Of a stretch of 64,000 bases of DNA, positions 9,145 through 20,156 are shown in pieces. The position numbers and the translations under genes are program-made. This DNA comes from Endotrypanum monterogeii (lineage: Eukaryota; Euglenozoa; Kinetoplastea; Trypanosomatida; Trypanosomatidae). The DNA is taken from NCBI GenBank assembly GCA_000333855.2, contig CM007316.1, positions 1,091,727 to 1,155,726 on the forward strand. The letters run 5' to 3'. The stretch's first letter is position 1; every line of letters begins with the position of its first letter. The notes under the pieces were generated by a model. It ran no database searches and was not told the origin of the DNA. It worked only from the letters and a program-made list of their open reading frames with translations.

Positions 9145-12100
9145 TTAGTGAACACTGTGATGACGGCGCCGCGAACCGGTGGTGGGGCGTAGTTGTGCCT
9201 CGAAGATGCGTGCGGACTGACCGCAGATACCGACAATTGCCATCCACTGTACTGCCTTATCAGAAACCAATAGCAGACACGCTGCGTTCAGCAACATTGA
9301 ACCAATTACGACGAAGCCAGGCGAGCTGCCCATCCTACGGCCCCTCCACAGCAAAATCAGAAGTGAAATTTGTGCCGGCAACGTCATGGAGGCCTGGAAT
9401 AGCACCGCTGTCTCGTGTCTTACTTGTGAGACCAAACCCTGAGGAGCAGCTGTATACCACGCGTTTCGCACGGTACACACCCACAGCAGAGCCAAAGACC
9501 ACGCCGTGGGTGGGAAGTAGCGGAAATTATCCTCCTTAAGCGAGAAAAATATGTGTTCGTCATTCACCAAGAGCAGCAACAACAGCGAGGACAGCACGTA
9601 CGTCGCGGGCTCATTGTCATTGACAATAAAATTAATGACACACAGAAACATCACCGCGAGCCCTGTAGAGAAGTTGGCGACGAGAGCAAGGGACTGTGTA
9701 GCACTGTGACTCATCCCCAGAGACTTGGGCAGCAGCGGCCGCCCGCTCAGGCGGCAGTTGATCATGACCGACAACCCAAGATGAACGAAGACGATGACTG
9801 CGAGAAGGCGTACGCTGCCTTGCTCGTACATATCCCACAGCATCGTCAAGTCATTGGGCGAGTCAAGAAGATACTCTTGCTGCATCTCGATGGATCGGTT
9901 GAACTGTAGAAATGCCAGTGGCAACATAACAATAGACAGAGCGTACACTGTGAAGATGAGAATGCCCCCCACATCGCGGTAGTGAGCCACGTCCACAAAA
10001 AGGAGTATCACAAAAGCTAGGCTCAGCATGGTCAAGTAGAAAGGCAAGGAGGGTATGGCCTGCACAACACTGGTGATGCCAAGCGCTAACGATCCGGCGG
10101 TCACGAGCCAGTATACGAGACGAATGACAAACGGAAGGCACTGAAGGAGAGAGGCCCTAGCACTAAGCAGCAAAATAAAACCGATCGCGGAGGCGATGCG
10201 GCCCTCTTTAGCGTACTCAAAAGCGTAGTCGAAGTCGGATGCATTCTCATCGAGGACGCGGGTAGGCTGTACAGCCAACCAAATCACCGCCAGGAGCGCC
10301 ACCGCGCGAGAAACGGAGCGCAGCGGGAACACTACCACGTAGCGGGTCGCTAGCCGAGACCATAAGGGCATTGTCAGCAGTGCGTACGTTGCACCGCACG
10401 TGCCGGGAGCAATATGAAGAAGCTCCGACTCCGATACATAGCTCTGCGTGACAAACTCGTACGTGGCACGCTGCACGTTACGAATCGTAAGTAAAGAAAG
10501 CAGCAGTGCGAGGGTGGCGTAGGTGTATAGCATCCGTTTTGCCGCCTCTATTTTGATACGACGACGGTTTTCTATCTCGAATGTAGAAACAAGATAGCCA
10601 GCGAAAAGGGCGACCCACCAGCCACCTGTCATCTCTATCGTGAGGAGCCACGAGCGAACCGCCTCCATCTCATCATGCACAGCGAGCTCCGCCGCGTAGT
10701 AGGCACTCGTCACCTCAACTAGAAACGTAAAGAACTTCGCCAGGTAGCAGGAAGAAATGAGCGCTGCGGAATAAATGGAGAGAACTCCATTGGAGTACAT
10801 GCGACATCCCACAAGAACGCCGACAGCGCTCGTCACGGCCACAAACACGGCCGGGTAGGCCCCCTCTTCTTTTTGGGAATAGAGAACATGCTCCACGAAG
10901 GTGAGCTGCAATGCGTACAGGAAGAGAAAAACTGTGAGCGGCGCCTTCTGGGGCGAGAACGAGAAGGTAAAGGTGATACAGCCAAGCACGTAGCACCACA
11001 GCACACCCACTCCCAGCACTGGAGTTGGCACTACCGTCGACTCACCGAAAACGCGTAGATCCATCACAATAAAGGAGTACGTACGGAACATCCACCACAA
11101 CAGCATGAGACTTGTGAACACGGTGAAGGTGAGCATTGGGCCACCGTTTGATCGATCCATGAGGAACAGATTAAACGCCATGATGGATAACACACTCGGG
11201 AGGTAAAACACACCTGGTGCACTCGTCAAAAGGCACAGGATTACAGATACTGTACAACTTCCCAGCATAGCAGGCACGCGCTGAAGCATGTACTTGCCTC
11301 GCGTCACATCGATGCCGCAGCTGTCCATGTCGAGAAGCCGCTTGATCTCAATGGCCACGTAGACGGCTACGTAAAATGTTATCTGCAGCAGGACGGCGTT
11401 GAGCGGAAAAGAGACACCAGAGAAGACATACGAGTACCTTGAGCTGAGAAGGCGGTAGGTGCACCAATGCACTCCAACAAGAGAGGCGCAAGACAGTGCA
11501 TAGGTGCGGTACACCGCAACAAGGTCGATCAGCCCCAGGGGGTCGTATTTGAGCTGCTCTGACAGTGAGCGGGTCTTGTCGGGAGGTGGGACCAAAAACC
11601 AGAGACTGCGCACCGGTGAGATGCAGAAATATGCGACACCAGCGCAGAGAAGACCGACCGAGTTGAAGAGATTCGCAACAGGGTAGTCCAGCCAGTCGCT
11701 CTGCAGGGCGTTGTACACAGCACAAGGAAGGAGCACTACAACACAACTGAAGACGAAAGCCTCCAACGGCTCATTCACTTGAAGCGACGCACCGCCAGTA
11801 GACGCTTCGGAATTGACAGACGCCTTATCGTCGTCAGAACCCAGACCGCCCCCACCCACACGCGCTCCTTCCATCCCGTCGCCCTCGTATCCGGTGGCCT
11901 TCCGTCTCTCATGCACACCAGCATTGCCCACATCATCCGCCTCGCGGTGCCTGTGATGAGAATCTTGCAGCCCCGACGCCCTCGCAGTGTCAACGGCACT
12001 GTTTGGAGCAACTATGACCAGGAAGCTGCTCCTGAGGGGACAATAGAAGAAGTGATGCAATACACAAAGAACAGCTTGAAAAACAGACGGCGCGTAGCGG

Positions 12101-13197
12101 GAGCCAACGAGGCCGATAGTTGTCGTCAGCAGCGGCGGGAGGCAGAGCATAGGACCCACCGCGAATACGAGTCGCTCCAGTGCGCACAGAACATTTGGGC
12201 AGGTCTCCTGCACCCATCGAAAGTGTTGAATGGCGCTGGCCACCGCGACCATGAGTACCCCACCCAAATCCACAATCATCAACATCGGCCCAAACGATGT
12301 GACCGCCGCGTGGATGTTGGAAAGGAAAAGCGCTACTGCAAACACACCGGCGGTGCCCAGCAGTATAAAAACGGTGGTGCGATGGTAGCCAAGGAAATCA
12401 CAAATATAGAGCAGCACCACCCCACACAAAAGCGTGGTGAAGGAGAAAACAGACATAAGAGGAAGGACGCCGAACAACGTGAAAAGAAAAAGGAGCGCAA
12501 GCCTGCCCACATGACGGGGAGATCCGACCAAGAACTCGACGTGCTGTCGCTGAGCGGATTGAAACATAAATGAGCCACAACCACCGAGCGCGCCAGCATT
12601 GCTTGTTGTCGGTAGAGAGGGAACAGTATTCTCCGGCGCGTGACCACCATCGTCACCCCCATCACACCTGTAGCGTACCGAGGGTGGAGCCTCTCTCAGC
12701 AGCTGACCATATCGTTTTTCTGTCTCCCGCCTTAAGTGCATCTGTACCCAGTGCTGCGAGGTGGCTGCGATGGCTTCCTCGGCAGCCTCCTCGCGTGTCT
12801 TCTCGCGCGCAATGAACACGTTGGGGTTCTGCTGCTGTTGCTGCTGGTCGCTTTGGTGCTGCTGTGGATACCCCGCGTACCCGGGATAGGTTGAGTGAGC
12901 AGGGTATGTGGGTAATGAAATGTTTCCGGCTGCGCTTCCCTGTGCACCATATTGAGCGGATGGCGTTGCCTCCATGGCAGTGTGGTTACCGGCGCCATCA
13001 CTGCTGGTGCCACGTGCATATACCGGAAACGACTGTGAGTAGCCGAGCTGTGGCGCCGTCGGGTGACCAGCAGGTGCACCCTGGTGTTTGGGGAGTTGAG
13101 CAACGTTTTGCATACTACTATGGCTGTAACCCTGGTGCCCTGTTGAGGTGTCGTCCAGTGGCGGGTTCGAGAGAAAAGAGTACTGTGTATCCGACAT
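9145..13197 (-). CDS. 1350-residue multi-spanning membrane protein, function unknown
   Basis: Encodes 1350 residues; the ATG at 13197 is the first after a predicted splice acceptor only about 30 nt upstream. Residues 1-225 are hydrophilic and rich in Gly, Ser, Pro, Tyr and Gln, with a Gln tract at about 118-123, and end in a charged helix. From about residue 231 to the C-terminus the protein is a near-continuous series of hydrophobic segments, roughly 25-30 by eye, broken by one large acidic, Ser/Gly-rich loop at about 405-485. No transporter signature, nucleotide-binding site, catalytic motif or cleavable signal peptide was seen. I do not recognise the family. Transport, lipid handling or a structural membrane role are all possible, and it may be kinetoplastid-specific. 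Confidence 0.85.
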   Translation of the reverse strand: MSDTQYSFLSNPPLDDTSTGHQGYSHSSMQNVAQLPKHQGAPAGHPTAPQLGYSQSFPVYARGTSSDGAGNHTAMEATPSAQYGAQGSAAGNISLPTYPAHSTYPGYAGYPQQHQSDQQQQQQNPNVFIAREKTREEAAEEAIAATSQHWVQMHLRRETEKRYGQLLREAPPSVRYRCDGGDDGGHAPENTVPSLPTTSNAGALGGCGSFMFQSAQRQHVEFLVGSPRHVGRLALLFLFTLFGVLPLMSVFSFTTLLCGVVLLYICDFLGYHRTTVFILLGTAGVFAVALFLSNIHAAVTSFGPMLMIVDLGGVLMVAVASAIQHFRWVQETCPNVLCALERLVFAVGPMLCLPPLLTTTIGLVGSRYAPSVFQAVLCVLHHFFYCPLRSSFLVIVAPNSAVDTARASGLQDSHHRHREADDVGNAGVHERRKATGYEGDGMEGARVGGGGLGSDDDKASVNSEASTGGASLQVNEPLEAFVFSCVVVLLPCAVYNALQSDWLDYPVANLFNSVGLLCAGVAYFCISPVRSLWFLVPPPDKTRSLSEQLKYDPLGLIDLVAVYRTYALSCASLVGVHWCTYRLLSSRYSYVFSGVSFPLNAVLLQITFYVAVYVAIEIKRLLDMDSCGIDVTRGKYMLQRVPAMLGSCTVSVILCLLTSAPGVFYLPSVLSIMAFNLFLMDRSNGGPMLTFTVFTSLMLLWWMFRTYSFIVMDLRVFGESTVVPTPVLGVGVLWCYVLGCITFTFSFSPQKAPLTVFLFLYALQLTFVEHVLYSQKEEGAYPAVFVAVTSAVGVLVGCRMYSNGVLSIYSAALISSCYLAKFFTFLVEVTSAYYAAELAVHDEMEAVRSWLLTIEMTGGWWVALFAGYLVSTFEIENRRRIKIEAAKRMLYTYATLALLLSLLTIRNVQRATYEFVTQSYVSESELLHIAPGTCGATYALLTMPLWSRLATRYVVVFPLRSVSRAVALLAVIWLAVQPTRVLDENASDFDYAFEYAKEGRIASAIGFILLLSARASLLQCLPFVIRLVYWLVTAGSLALGITSVVQAIPSLPFYLTMLSLAFVILLFVDVAHYRDVGGILIFTVYALSIVMLPLAFLQFNRSIEMQQEYLLDSPNDLTMLWDMYEQGSVRLLAVIVFVHLGLSVMINCRLSGRPLLPKSLGMSHSATQSLALVANFSTGLAVMFLCVINFIVNDNEPATYVLSSLLLLLLVNDEHIFFSLKEDNFRYFPPTAWSLALLWVCTVRNAWYTAAPQGLVSQVRHETAVLFQASMTLPAQISLLILLWRGRRMGSSPGFVVIGSMLLNAACLLLVSDKAVQWMAIVGICGQSARIFEAQLRPTTGSRRRHHSVH

Positions 13198-14864
13198 TAA
13201 GGGAGATGGGTAGGAGAAAAATAAACTGATAAGGGAGAATGTAAAACACGAGAGAGATTTTTTTTTTTTTTAAAGTGCACAGCACACGCACACACGCACA
13301 ACGTCAACGATATGAGGTCGCCAAGGCGAAGAAAAAAAAAATGGAGAGGAGATATTTTCAGGTGAGAGACACAGCTGTGTGCACACACTCAAGTATACAA
13401 ATGTGAACCTACACAATACCAACAGCCACAAAAAAAAAAAAAAGAGGAGGCGTATAGCAGGAGGAGAAGCGACACCTCAGCGTGGCGTCACCCCGAAGCT
13501 CCTTGTGCTGGTTCTACTGAAGGCTAGGAAGAGTGGATTCGAGTGAAAAGGGAGTGCGTGGCGCGCAGTGGGGGAAGAGTGGATGAGAAAATGCAGCATA
13601 ACTTGATGCAACACACGAGCACACACACCAAAGAGAAATTGAATAGGCAGGTATCTGCATAGAGAGATGCGTATAGAGGGATAAAAATATGCAGGGCGTA
13701 CCGCTGTCTCCTCGAGTGCCTTCTTTGTGCAAACAACAAGATGAGACGATACTTGTCACTAGTGAGCTCCTCCTATAAAAAGAGGAATAAACTGAGGAGC
13801 TGACGTACCTGTCGTGTTCCTTTTCTTTTTTTGGACTCCCCTCACGGTGACGGAAAAAAAAAAGGGGTGGGACGACATCAGAGGCCTTCTTCGTTGTCAT
13901 TACTGTTTTTCTCCATCCATTTCTTCTCGCATGGATGAGGAGTTGACAAAAAAAAAAGAGTCACCCAAGCTCCACCCGGCGCCCATCGGGAACACACCAG
14001 CCTCCCCCCCCCCTTCTCGCCACCCACCCACAGACTCCAACCCCCCCATAATTCCATCACATGGCAGAGACCCTCTCGGAAAGGAATGAAAGGGAAAGAA
14101 AACAAAGACGTATGCGCACGCACGCACGCACATATACGTACACATTACACAGACGGCGTTGCAGAAACCTTCCCCCCTCCCCCTGCTCGTACGTGTGTGT
14201 ATGTGAAAAGTGTCTGTGTAGTGTGTCACGATAAAGTATCGGTGCACAGATCACCGAAGAAAGGGAACATTATTTTGGAGACAAGCGCACGAATAGAAAA
14301 ATGGGCTCACTCCAAATATATATATATATATATATTATTTTTTTTTTTTAATGACGTACACAGAGACACATACGCATACACGACCCACAAACAGCTCCAC
14401 CAGTAGAGAAAAGCTCACGAGATAGAGCTCCTCGAGATGACAAAAAAAAAAAAAGGAAGACAGGGAAAGGAGGGAAGGCACGCAAGTAGGGAAGGAAGTA
14501 GGGAAGCCTAGACACACAAACATTCATGTAGAAACACATCACGGCATATGCTTGGGTTGTTTGAGGTGCGAAAAAGTGACTTGAAAGGAAAAGGTAAACC
14601 CTAGTTACCGCGATCTGGGCATACCCGATGAGATGCAAGTGCGTTAACTATCCTCCTCCATAATTTGCCCCTTTCGTAACAATGATCTCCCCACACACAC
14701 ACACACACAGAGCCTCCTCCTCGACTCTCCCCCTCTTTGTCGCCTGCCTCCTATTATATTACGCGCTTAATGAACGCCCAAGAACTACAGTCGTCAGCAC
14801 CGAACCACACACAGGTAGGCGCATACACGTACGAGTCCTGAGCGATACAAAGTTTCACATGGCA
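13198..14864. other. Intergenic: 5' region of membrane-protein gene and 3' UTR of NOP4
   Basis: Contains A/T-runs, a (TA)n array at about 14314-14336, short CA tracts near 14693-14709 and C-rich patches near 14004-14050. No RNA gene or convincing coding region was seen. Confidence 0.6.
13226..13272 (-). promoter_or_regulatory. Predicted spliced-leader acceptor of the 1350-residue membrane protein
   Basis: On the coding strand a pyrimidine-rich stretch (about 13257-13229) ends in an AG at 13227-13226. No ATG lies between it and 13197, giving a 5' UTR of about 28 nt and supporting that start. Confidence 0.65.
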
Positions 14865-16208
14865 CTAGCCTGCTCTCTTTTGCTTTGACGACGCAGTCGG
14901 AAATCGGCTGTTCCCCGGACCGCGAGCCAAACGGGCACGCTTCAGCTCCTTAATGCGCTGCAGCTTCTGGACCGCATTTATGTCCTCGATCGCGAAAGAA
15001 ACCATAAGTCGCCGCTGGTCGCCAAACACCGTTGGATTATTGTTGAGCATCCGAAGCACGTTGAGGGCTACATTGTGGTTCACGTACTCTATAAAGCCGT
15101 ACCCACGGGAGACCCCGGCCGTATCCTTCAGCAATTTCACATTTCGGATGGGCCCGTACTTGCCCCACTTGCCCTTTTCCGTATCCTCTGGATGCTTCTT
15201 CAGGTAGATGCGCGCCTGCTCAGCAAAGAGGCGGCGGAAGTCGTTCTCCGACATGGTGCGTGGAAGATTGCGAACACTAAGGCGGGTCTTACTAACAAAG
15301 TAGTTGCTGGAGGTCAGCTGCTGCTTACGCGCGTTGTAGTCATCTTCGATCATTTGCAGGTAGCGCGGGTGCAGACCCTTGGCTGCAGTGGAGTCTGGAA
15401 GCACCAGACCCTCCTGTAGCAAATATAAATTGCGCGGATCGTCTGCGGCCACCTTCGTACGTTTTTTCTTCTTTTGCTGTGCACTAACGGCCTCTTGTGT
15501 GTCGGACCTCGAGAGCACTCGCAACACCGTGAACCTTGTATCACGAATCGTGAGAAAAGGGTCGCGGACAACAAATGAGTCTGTACGCATCTTATGCATC
15601 TGCCGTTTCGCTTGGTGGCGAGAGAGACCCTCAGTCTGCGCCTTCATCTCCTCCCGCCCCGTTGCCGATACCTCACGTGCATTCTGCTGCGCATGTTCAA
15701 ATATCTTAGCCGCCAAATCCGCAGTGCCACAGTGCACGAAACCAGTACCAGAGAGCGTCTTGCTCGCACGGTTGCGCACGAGCAGTATGCGCTTAACAGC
15801 CCTAAAATGGGTTTTGAAGTAGGTCATAAGCTCCTCCTCGCTCGTATCGAGCGGCAGTTGCTTGAGGAACAACTGCGTCTCGAGTGGATCTCGCTGATTC
15901 ATTCGCTCCTCCTTCTCCTCGTCGACATCGCTCTGCACCTCACCGTCCTCGTCCTCACCGTCGCGCTTGAAGCTGAAGGTGTTTTCTTCGTCATCACCAG
16001 CCTCCTCGTCGTTTCGAGAACGTTTGCGGTTGCTTTTCTTCTCCTTTTGTGTGTTGGCCCCGCCGGTGTAGACCTTCGCCAACGCAGTCTTCCAGTTTGG
16101 CTTTTTCTTCTGAAGCTTGTGGCGTATCTGTTTGCGAATGCGCTGCTGCGCCTTCTTTTTGCGAAGCGTGGACGGTGTCGCCTTGCGTTTCACGGTTCCT
16201 TTGGCCAT
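14865..16208 (-). CDS. NOP4: Nucleolar RRM protein Nop4/RBM28 orthologue
   Basis: Encodes 447 residues from the ATG at 16208. An upstream in-frame TTG extension is rejected because the predicted splice acceptor lies between. The N-terminus (1-65) is very Lys/Arg-rich, followed by an acidic region (68-105). Two RNA-recognition motifs are clear: about 112-185 (RNP2-like LFLKQL, RNP1-like SGTGFVHC) and 308-408 (LSVRNL, SRGYGFIEY). The linker carrying NLYLLQEGLVLPDSTAAKGL and the FVSKTRL lead-in to the second RRM match yeast Nop4 and human RBM28, which act in early 60S ribosomal subunit maturation in the nucleolus. It is shorter than yeast Nop4 (four RRMs), so some RRMs may be lost or diverged beyond recognition. 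Confidence 0.87.
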   Translation of the reverse strand: MAKGTVKRKATPSTLRKKKAQQRIRKQIRHKLQKKKPNWKTALAKVYTGGANTQKEKKSNRKRSRNDEEAGDDEENTFSFKRDGEDEDGEVQSDVDEEKEERMNQRDPLETQLFLKQLPLDTSEEELMTYFKTHFRAVKRILLVRNRASKTLSGTGFVHCGTADLAAKIFEHAQQNAREVSATGREEMKAQTEGLSRHQAKRQMHKMRTDSFVVRDPFLTIRDTRFTVLRVLSRSDTQEAVSAQQKKKKRTKVAADDPRNLYLLQEGLVLPDSTAAKGLHPRYLQMIEDDYNARKQQLTSSNYFVSKTRLSVRNLPRTMSENDFRRLFAEQARIYLKKHPEDTEKGKWGKYGPIRNVKLLKDTAGVSRGYGFIEYVNHNVALNVLRMLNNNPTVFGDQRRLMVSFAIEDINAVQKLQRIKELKRARLARGPGNSRFPTASSKQKRAG

Positions 16209-16227
16209 TACCTTCTCCCGGTTGCAG

Positions 16228-16262
16228 CTTTGTATGCGTGTCAAGGGGTAGGAAAAGTGAAG
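16228..16262 (-). promoter_or_regulatory. Predicted spliced-leader acceptor of NOP4
   Basis: The coding strand has a pyrimidine-rich stretch at about 16262-16235 and the first AG at 16229-16228, 19 nt upstream of the ATG at 16208. The (CA)n array at 16353-16315 lies just upstream of the tract. Confidence 0.6.
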
Positions 16263-16314
16263 CGCCCACCGATGCGTATGGCAGGAGTAGGCGATGCGTC
16301 GATGGGGGACGAGA

Positions 16315-16353
16315 GTGTGTGTGTGTGTGTGTGCGTGTGTGTGTGTGTGTGTG
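16315..16353. repeat. (GT)n microsatellite upstream of NOP4
   Basis: GT dinucleotides with a single C interruption, read as (CA)n on the coding strand, about 110-145 nt upstream of the NOP4 start codon and next to its pyrimidine tract. Confidence 0.95.
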
Positions 16354-17852
16354 CCTACCAGATTGGTGCTTCAGTACCACACCCCCAATGAACGAGAGTA
16401 GGTTTCCTTCACATATCAATGGGGGGGGGGATCAGAGGAAGGGTGGCACAGAAAATATGGCGTGTGATGTATTCGCCAAAATTAGAAAAAGAAAAAAATC
16501 CATCAGGGCGTTGTGTTCATCGACCGAGATGTTTGGACGACGTACATGTAGGTATATATATATATATATATACGCGGGTGAAACCGGCGAACAACAGAAG
16601 GGGGGAATAAAAGTGAGACGAGTGGCCAAATAGGGAAAGTGAATGGGCAGGGGAATCCCCCCACTCTACACGCGCGTACACATACATCCGCATCCCAAGT
16701 AACAGGTAAGGAAAAGCGGCAAGGAAGTCTCCGGCGTATTCAGAGACACACACATAATGCCAACCCCATTCAGAGGTCAGAAAATGGTGCTGCGCACAGA
16801 CTGAATAACGCGTTCTGCCCCATCCCCTCTCGGCCCCCCCCTGAAAAAAAAAAAACGATAATTAGAGAAGTGAACGCATCACACAGATACACACACTTCG
16901 CTAGCAGACTGATGAGATCAGGGAGGGAGTGGAAACAAGAAGAGATATGGGGTGGAGGACGAAGTATTGACTGCGCCTCCAATTGCAGACAAGCCACCAG
17001 GTCAGGCACTCACCACCGCCCAGGAGATGCATGTCCCTGCCAATGCATATGTATGCTTTTTCTTTTTCCAAATTTCTGAAATGTATTTCCGCCACCGCGC
17101 CTCGCAGGGGAGGGAGGAAGAGAGGTGAGGACCACCCCCGCAGACTCCAAAAAATATAGATAAATATATATTCCCCATACAATACGAAATATAAGATATT
17201 GAAACACAGAATGTCCCCGCTGTCGCCGCCCCCCCCCCCCCAAGTGAGGGGAAGGGAGATAATGGTGTAGCAGGCAACGCGAGCGTGTTGGGTGCTAGTA
17301 CTGCCTTTCTGCCTCCCTCCCTCGACCATCGCTCCAATCTGTTTGCTTTCCAGACATTTTTTTTTCCCCCAAAGGGGGGGGTTACACAAGGGAGAAAATG
17401 GGAGGGAAGAAGAGGGGCCATACAACTAAAGCATACGTTTTTTTTTTTTTTTTGATCGAGCCCCAAACAATGAGGCGTGACAAAAAAAGCAAGAAGGATA
17501 ACAGAAGAACAGCGTACATGCGTGTTGTTGTTATTTTTGTGTATGTGTGTCCTCCCGCGTTCACAACCACTCAAAGCACCTCCTCACTCTCCCATTTGCC
17601 GTCGTTCAGTTGTACGGTACACCCTCACCTCCCTGCCTCCTGAGCAGCTCTCCACTCGCAACGTGCTGCGCCCCTCACACTGGCCGTTTGTTTCTCATGA
17701 GCTTCGTCCTTTCCGTCCCTTTCTCTCGACCAAGCACGCGAAACGTGCGTGCGCGAACACGAAAGCATATAGGCATACAGATGCTTTGCAGAATACCCAA
17801 CAAAAAAAAAGAGAAAACTGCGACACACACAGCACAATCGCAGGTACCCCAA

Positions 17853-19076
17853 CTACATATCCACTAGGCGAGAAAGCTTCTGAATTCGGTTGAGGAGCAG
17901 ATCGCCGCTCTTCACAATGCGGTGATAGTCAAAGTTAGTTGTGTCCCCGCGGTAAGTCTCAACGCTGCCGTCGACGCGATCTACCTTGCACGCAATACGC
18001 TCGTTAGAGATCAAAGTGCATAGCATGTTATCCAATGCTGCCACCGGAATACCGAAGGCTGCCCCCATCGACTCGAGCGTAACGCTGCTGTACGAATCCA
18101 GAAATTGTGTGAAGATGAGCACTCGCATTTCGCGAAAGAAGTAACTCACGTGTGGGGAGAGGTAGACGATCTTGCGGAGATGATGACAGACCACCTCCAG
18201 ATGGGGGAAACACTTATTATATTGGCAGTCGTAGATCGAGTTCACCAATTCACGCACATCATCCACGCCGGTTCGGTTCACCTCTGGGCTATACATGATA
18301 CGTTTGCGCAGCTCTGGTCGGCTGAGCACTGGAAGACTCGCGACTACAGTAATAAAAACAAAATCTTGAAAGGACAATAACTCGCCAGCCGCAAATGTCG
18401 TGAGCGAGTCGAGCAGCAGCGCTGATCCGCGCTGAAAGTCTCGGATGAACACATGGTAAATGCCCTCATAGACGCGTAGGCGATTCCGACGCTCCCAGTC
18501 GCCATCCTTCATGAGACGGTGCGCATCCGTGATGCCCTTCGCAGCGATGCTGTTGTCTGAGAACGCAATGCCGAGACGGATTCGCTGGAAGTAGAGGTCA
18601 AGCCTTGGACCCGTCGCAAGCGTCTTGGCAGCGCACTCTTCATTTGTCTTCATGCACATTTCCAGGTCGCCAATACGAGCGTAGTGGTCACACTTCGCCT
18701 GCAGCACATCGCGCACCTCCGTGTCACCGAGGTTGTCGACAGCATCCCGCAGTCGTGCGTCGAAGGCAGCCACTTTTTTGGCGTTGATGACATCCATCTC
18801 CGCCAGTTTTGATTCATCGAGAGGAACCCCGAGAGCTTCGCAGACAAGGCGAATGTAAGGAGCCATGTTGTGCGTCTCCATCTCCTCCATCATGGCCGCC
18901 TTGGCCCCCTCGCGCTCCTCGGAAGAGCTCCAGGGTGACGTCAGTGTATGGCGCATATAGAGGAGCGCGAGCAGCGGGTCTACCGGGATATCGGCATCGT
19001 CTATCTCCGGCGCTGGTTCCTCCTCGTTCTTGTGAAGGTCCTGCTCGACGCTGCGCGGTGGTGGTGGCGACGACAT
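17853..19076 (-). CDS. RPN7: 26S proteasome regulatory lid subunit Rpn7 (PSMD6)
   Basis: Encodes 407 residues from the ATG at 19076. A longer open frame would start at a TTG and is not used. The N-terminus is Pro/Ser/Glu-rich. The middle is helical and TPR-like, with the RPN7-family pattern around DAVDNLGDTEVRDVL and LDLYFQRIRLGIAF. The C-terminal third is a PCI domain ending in a winged-helix segment and a helix (LLNRIQKLSRLVDM), which joins the lid helical bundle in other eukaryotes. Rpn7 scaffolds the lid of the 19S regulatory particle and contacts the deubiquitinase Rpn11 neighbourhood. Length agrees with human PSMD6 (389) and yeast Rpn7 (429). Nothing appears missing. Confidence 0.94.
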   Translation of the reverse strand: MSSPPPPRSVEQDLHKNEEEPAPEIDDADIPVDPLLALLYMRHTLTSPWSSSEEREGAKAAMMEEMETHNMAPYIRLVCEALGVPLDESKLAEMDVINAKKVAAFDARLRDAVDNLGDTEVRDVLQAKCDHYARIGDLEMCMKTNEECAAKTLATGPRLDLYFQRIRLGIAFSDNSIAAKGITDAHRLMKDGDWERRNRLRVYEGIYHVFIRDFQRGSALLLDSLTTFAAGELLSFQDFVFITVVASLPVLSRPELRKRIMYSPEVNRTGVDDVRELVNSIYDCQYNKCFPHLEVVCHHLRKIVYLSPHVSYFFREMRVLIFTQFLDSYSSVTLESMGAAFGIPVAALDNMLCTLISNERIACKVDRVDGSVETYRGDTTNFDYHRIVKSGDLLLNRIQKLSRLVDM

Positions 19077-20156
19077 TGGCGCGGTATATTCCTCTTCGCT
19101 GCAAGGAACCTGCAGGGATGAGGGTCGACGTTGATAAAAAATCTGCGACAAGAGATATCCCGACCAACAACGCTACTAATCCTCTGGTGTGAGCTCCCCA
19201 GGGAAGGAAAGAAATACAAAATACAAAATAAATGTCCTCGAGCCTGTTGCCACGACTATGTATTTGCAATGACGACAAGAGGGGTCGAATCACTGTGTCC
19301 GTGAAAACGGTGTTGCCAACGTGAGGATGCAGAAAAAAAAACAAGAAAACAGACACACACGCGTGCGCGATGGGAGACTGAGTGGTTTATCGGTTGCGGA
19401 TGTCACAACGTGGAGCTGTATCACAGGCTAGGTGAACTGAAATAAAATCAACCAGTGAGGGAATGAAGAAAAAGGCGGAAAATCGGAGGAAGAAAAAAAA
19501 AAAGGGAAACTGAGTAATGCAGTACCACAATCATTTGGGTGGTGCGCAGCGCATGAGGCAGACACTAAGAGGTGAAAAAAGCAAATTTAAAAAAGAGATC
19601 AAAGGAACTACAGTACTGTGGAGAGGTCGAGAACCACAGTGTGATGTGCTTCGAGGATGGTGCACACACCCGAGGACCTCAGAGAGAAAGAAAGAGGCTC
19701 TAGATGATGTGTCATACACATCACGCGGTATTTACCGTTTTACTCCGTGCACATCGTGCGCTGTGCGGTTGATGTTCCAGTGTGTAGAGAAACCAAGGAT
19801 ATGTGCACTAACATAAACAGTACAAGGCGATGCACCGAGCAGTTTTGCGTAGGCTGTATAAACCCAAGTTATGCACGACGATATCAATATTAAAAAAAAA
19901 AAAGAGATCAGGAAGCGGGCGGAGGGGGAGGGGGGGGGGGGGCGGCTGAAGCACACCACACTGTGACCCATTAGATTGCTGTAATACGGGCCACGCGAGC
20001 AGTTGCAAGGGGTCCAAGAGGCTTCGGGAAAGTACATATATGCACATACAGGATCGCACACGTATCTAGAGGACGCATCTGCAACGGCGTGGGGAGGATA
20101 GGGAGAATATTTTAAAAAGTCATCCCATCATCAGTACCATCACACTTCACCTTCCG
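19077..20156. other. Intergenic: 5' region of RPN7 and 3' UTR of FxP-motif gene
   Basis: Two pyrimidine-tract/AG candidates for RPN7 splicing occur on the coding strand, one ending near 19293 and one near 19190; I cannot choose between them. A G-run lies at about 19930-19942. No gene was seen. Confidence 0.6.

Larger units (their letters stand above)
16209..17852. other. Intergenic: 5' region of NOP4 and 3' UTR of RPN7
   Basis: Contains (GT)n at 16315-16353, (TA)n at about 16553-16571, a C-run at about 17229-17242 and several A/T runs. No gene was recognised. Confidence 0.6.

Noticed and set aside
11779..12573. 264-codon plus-strand open frame
   Set aside because: Antisense shadow of the 1350-residue membrane protein, with no recognisable features.
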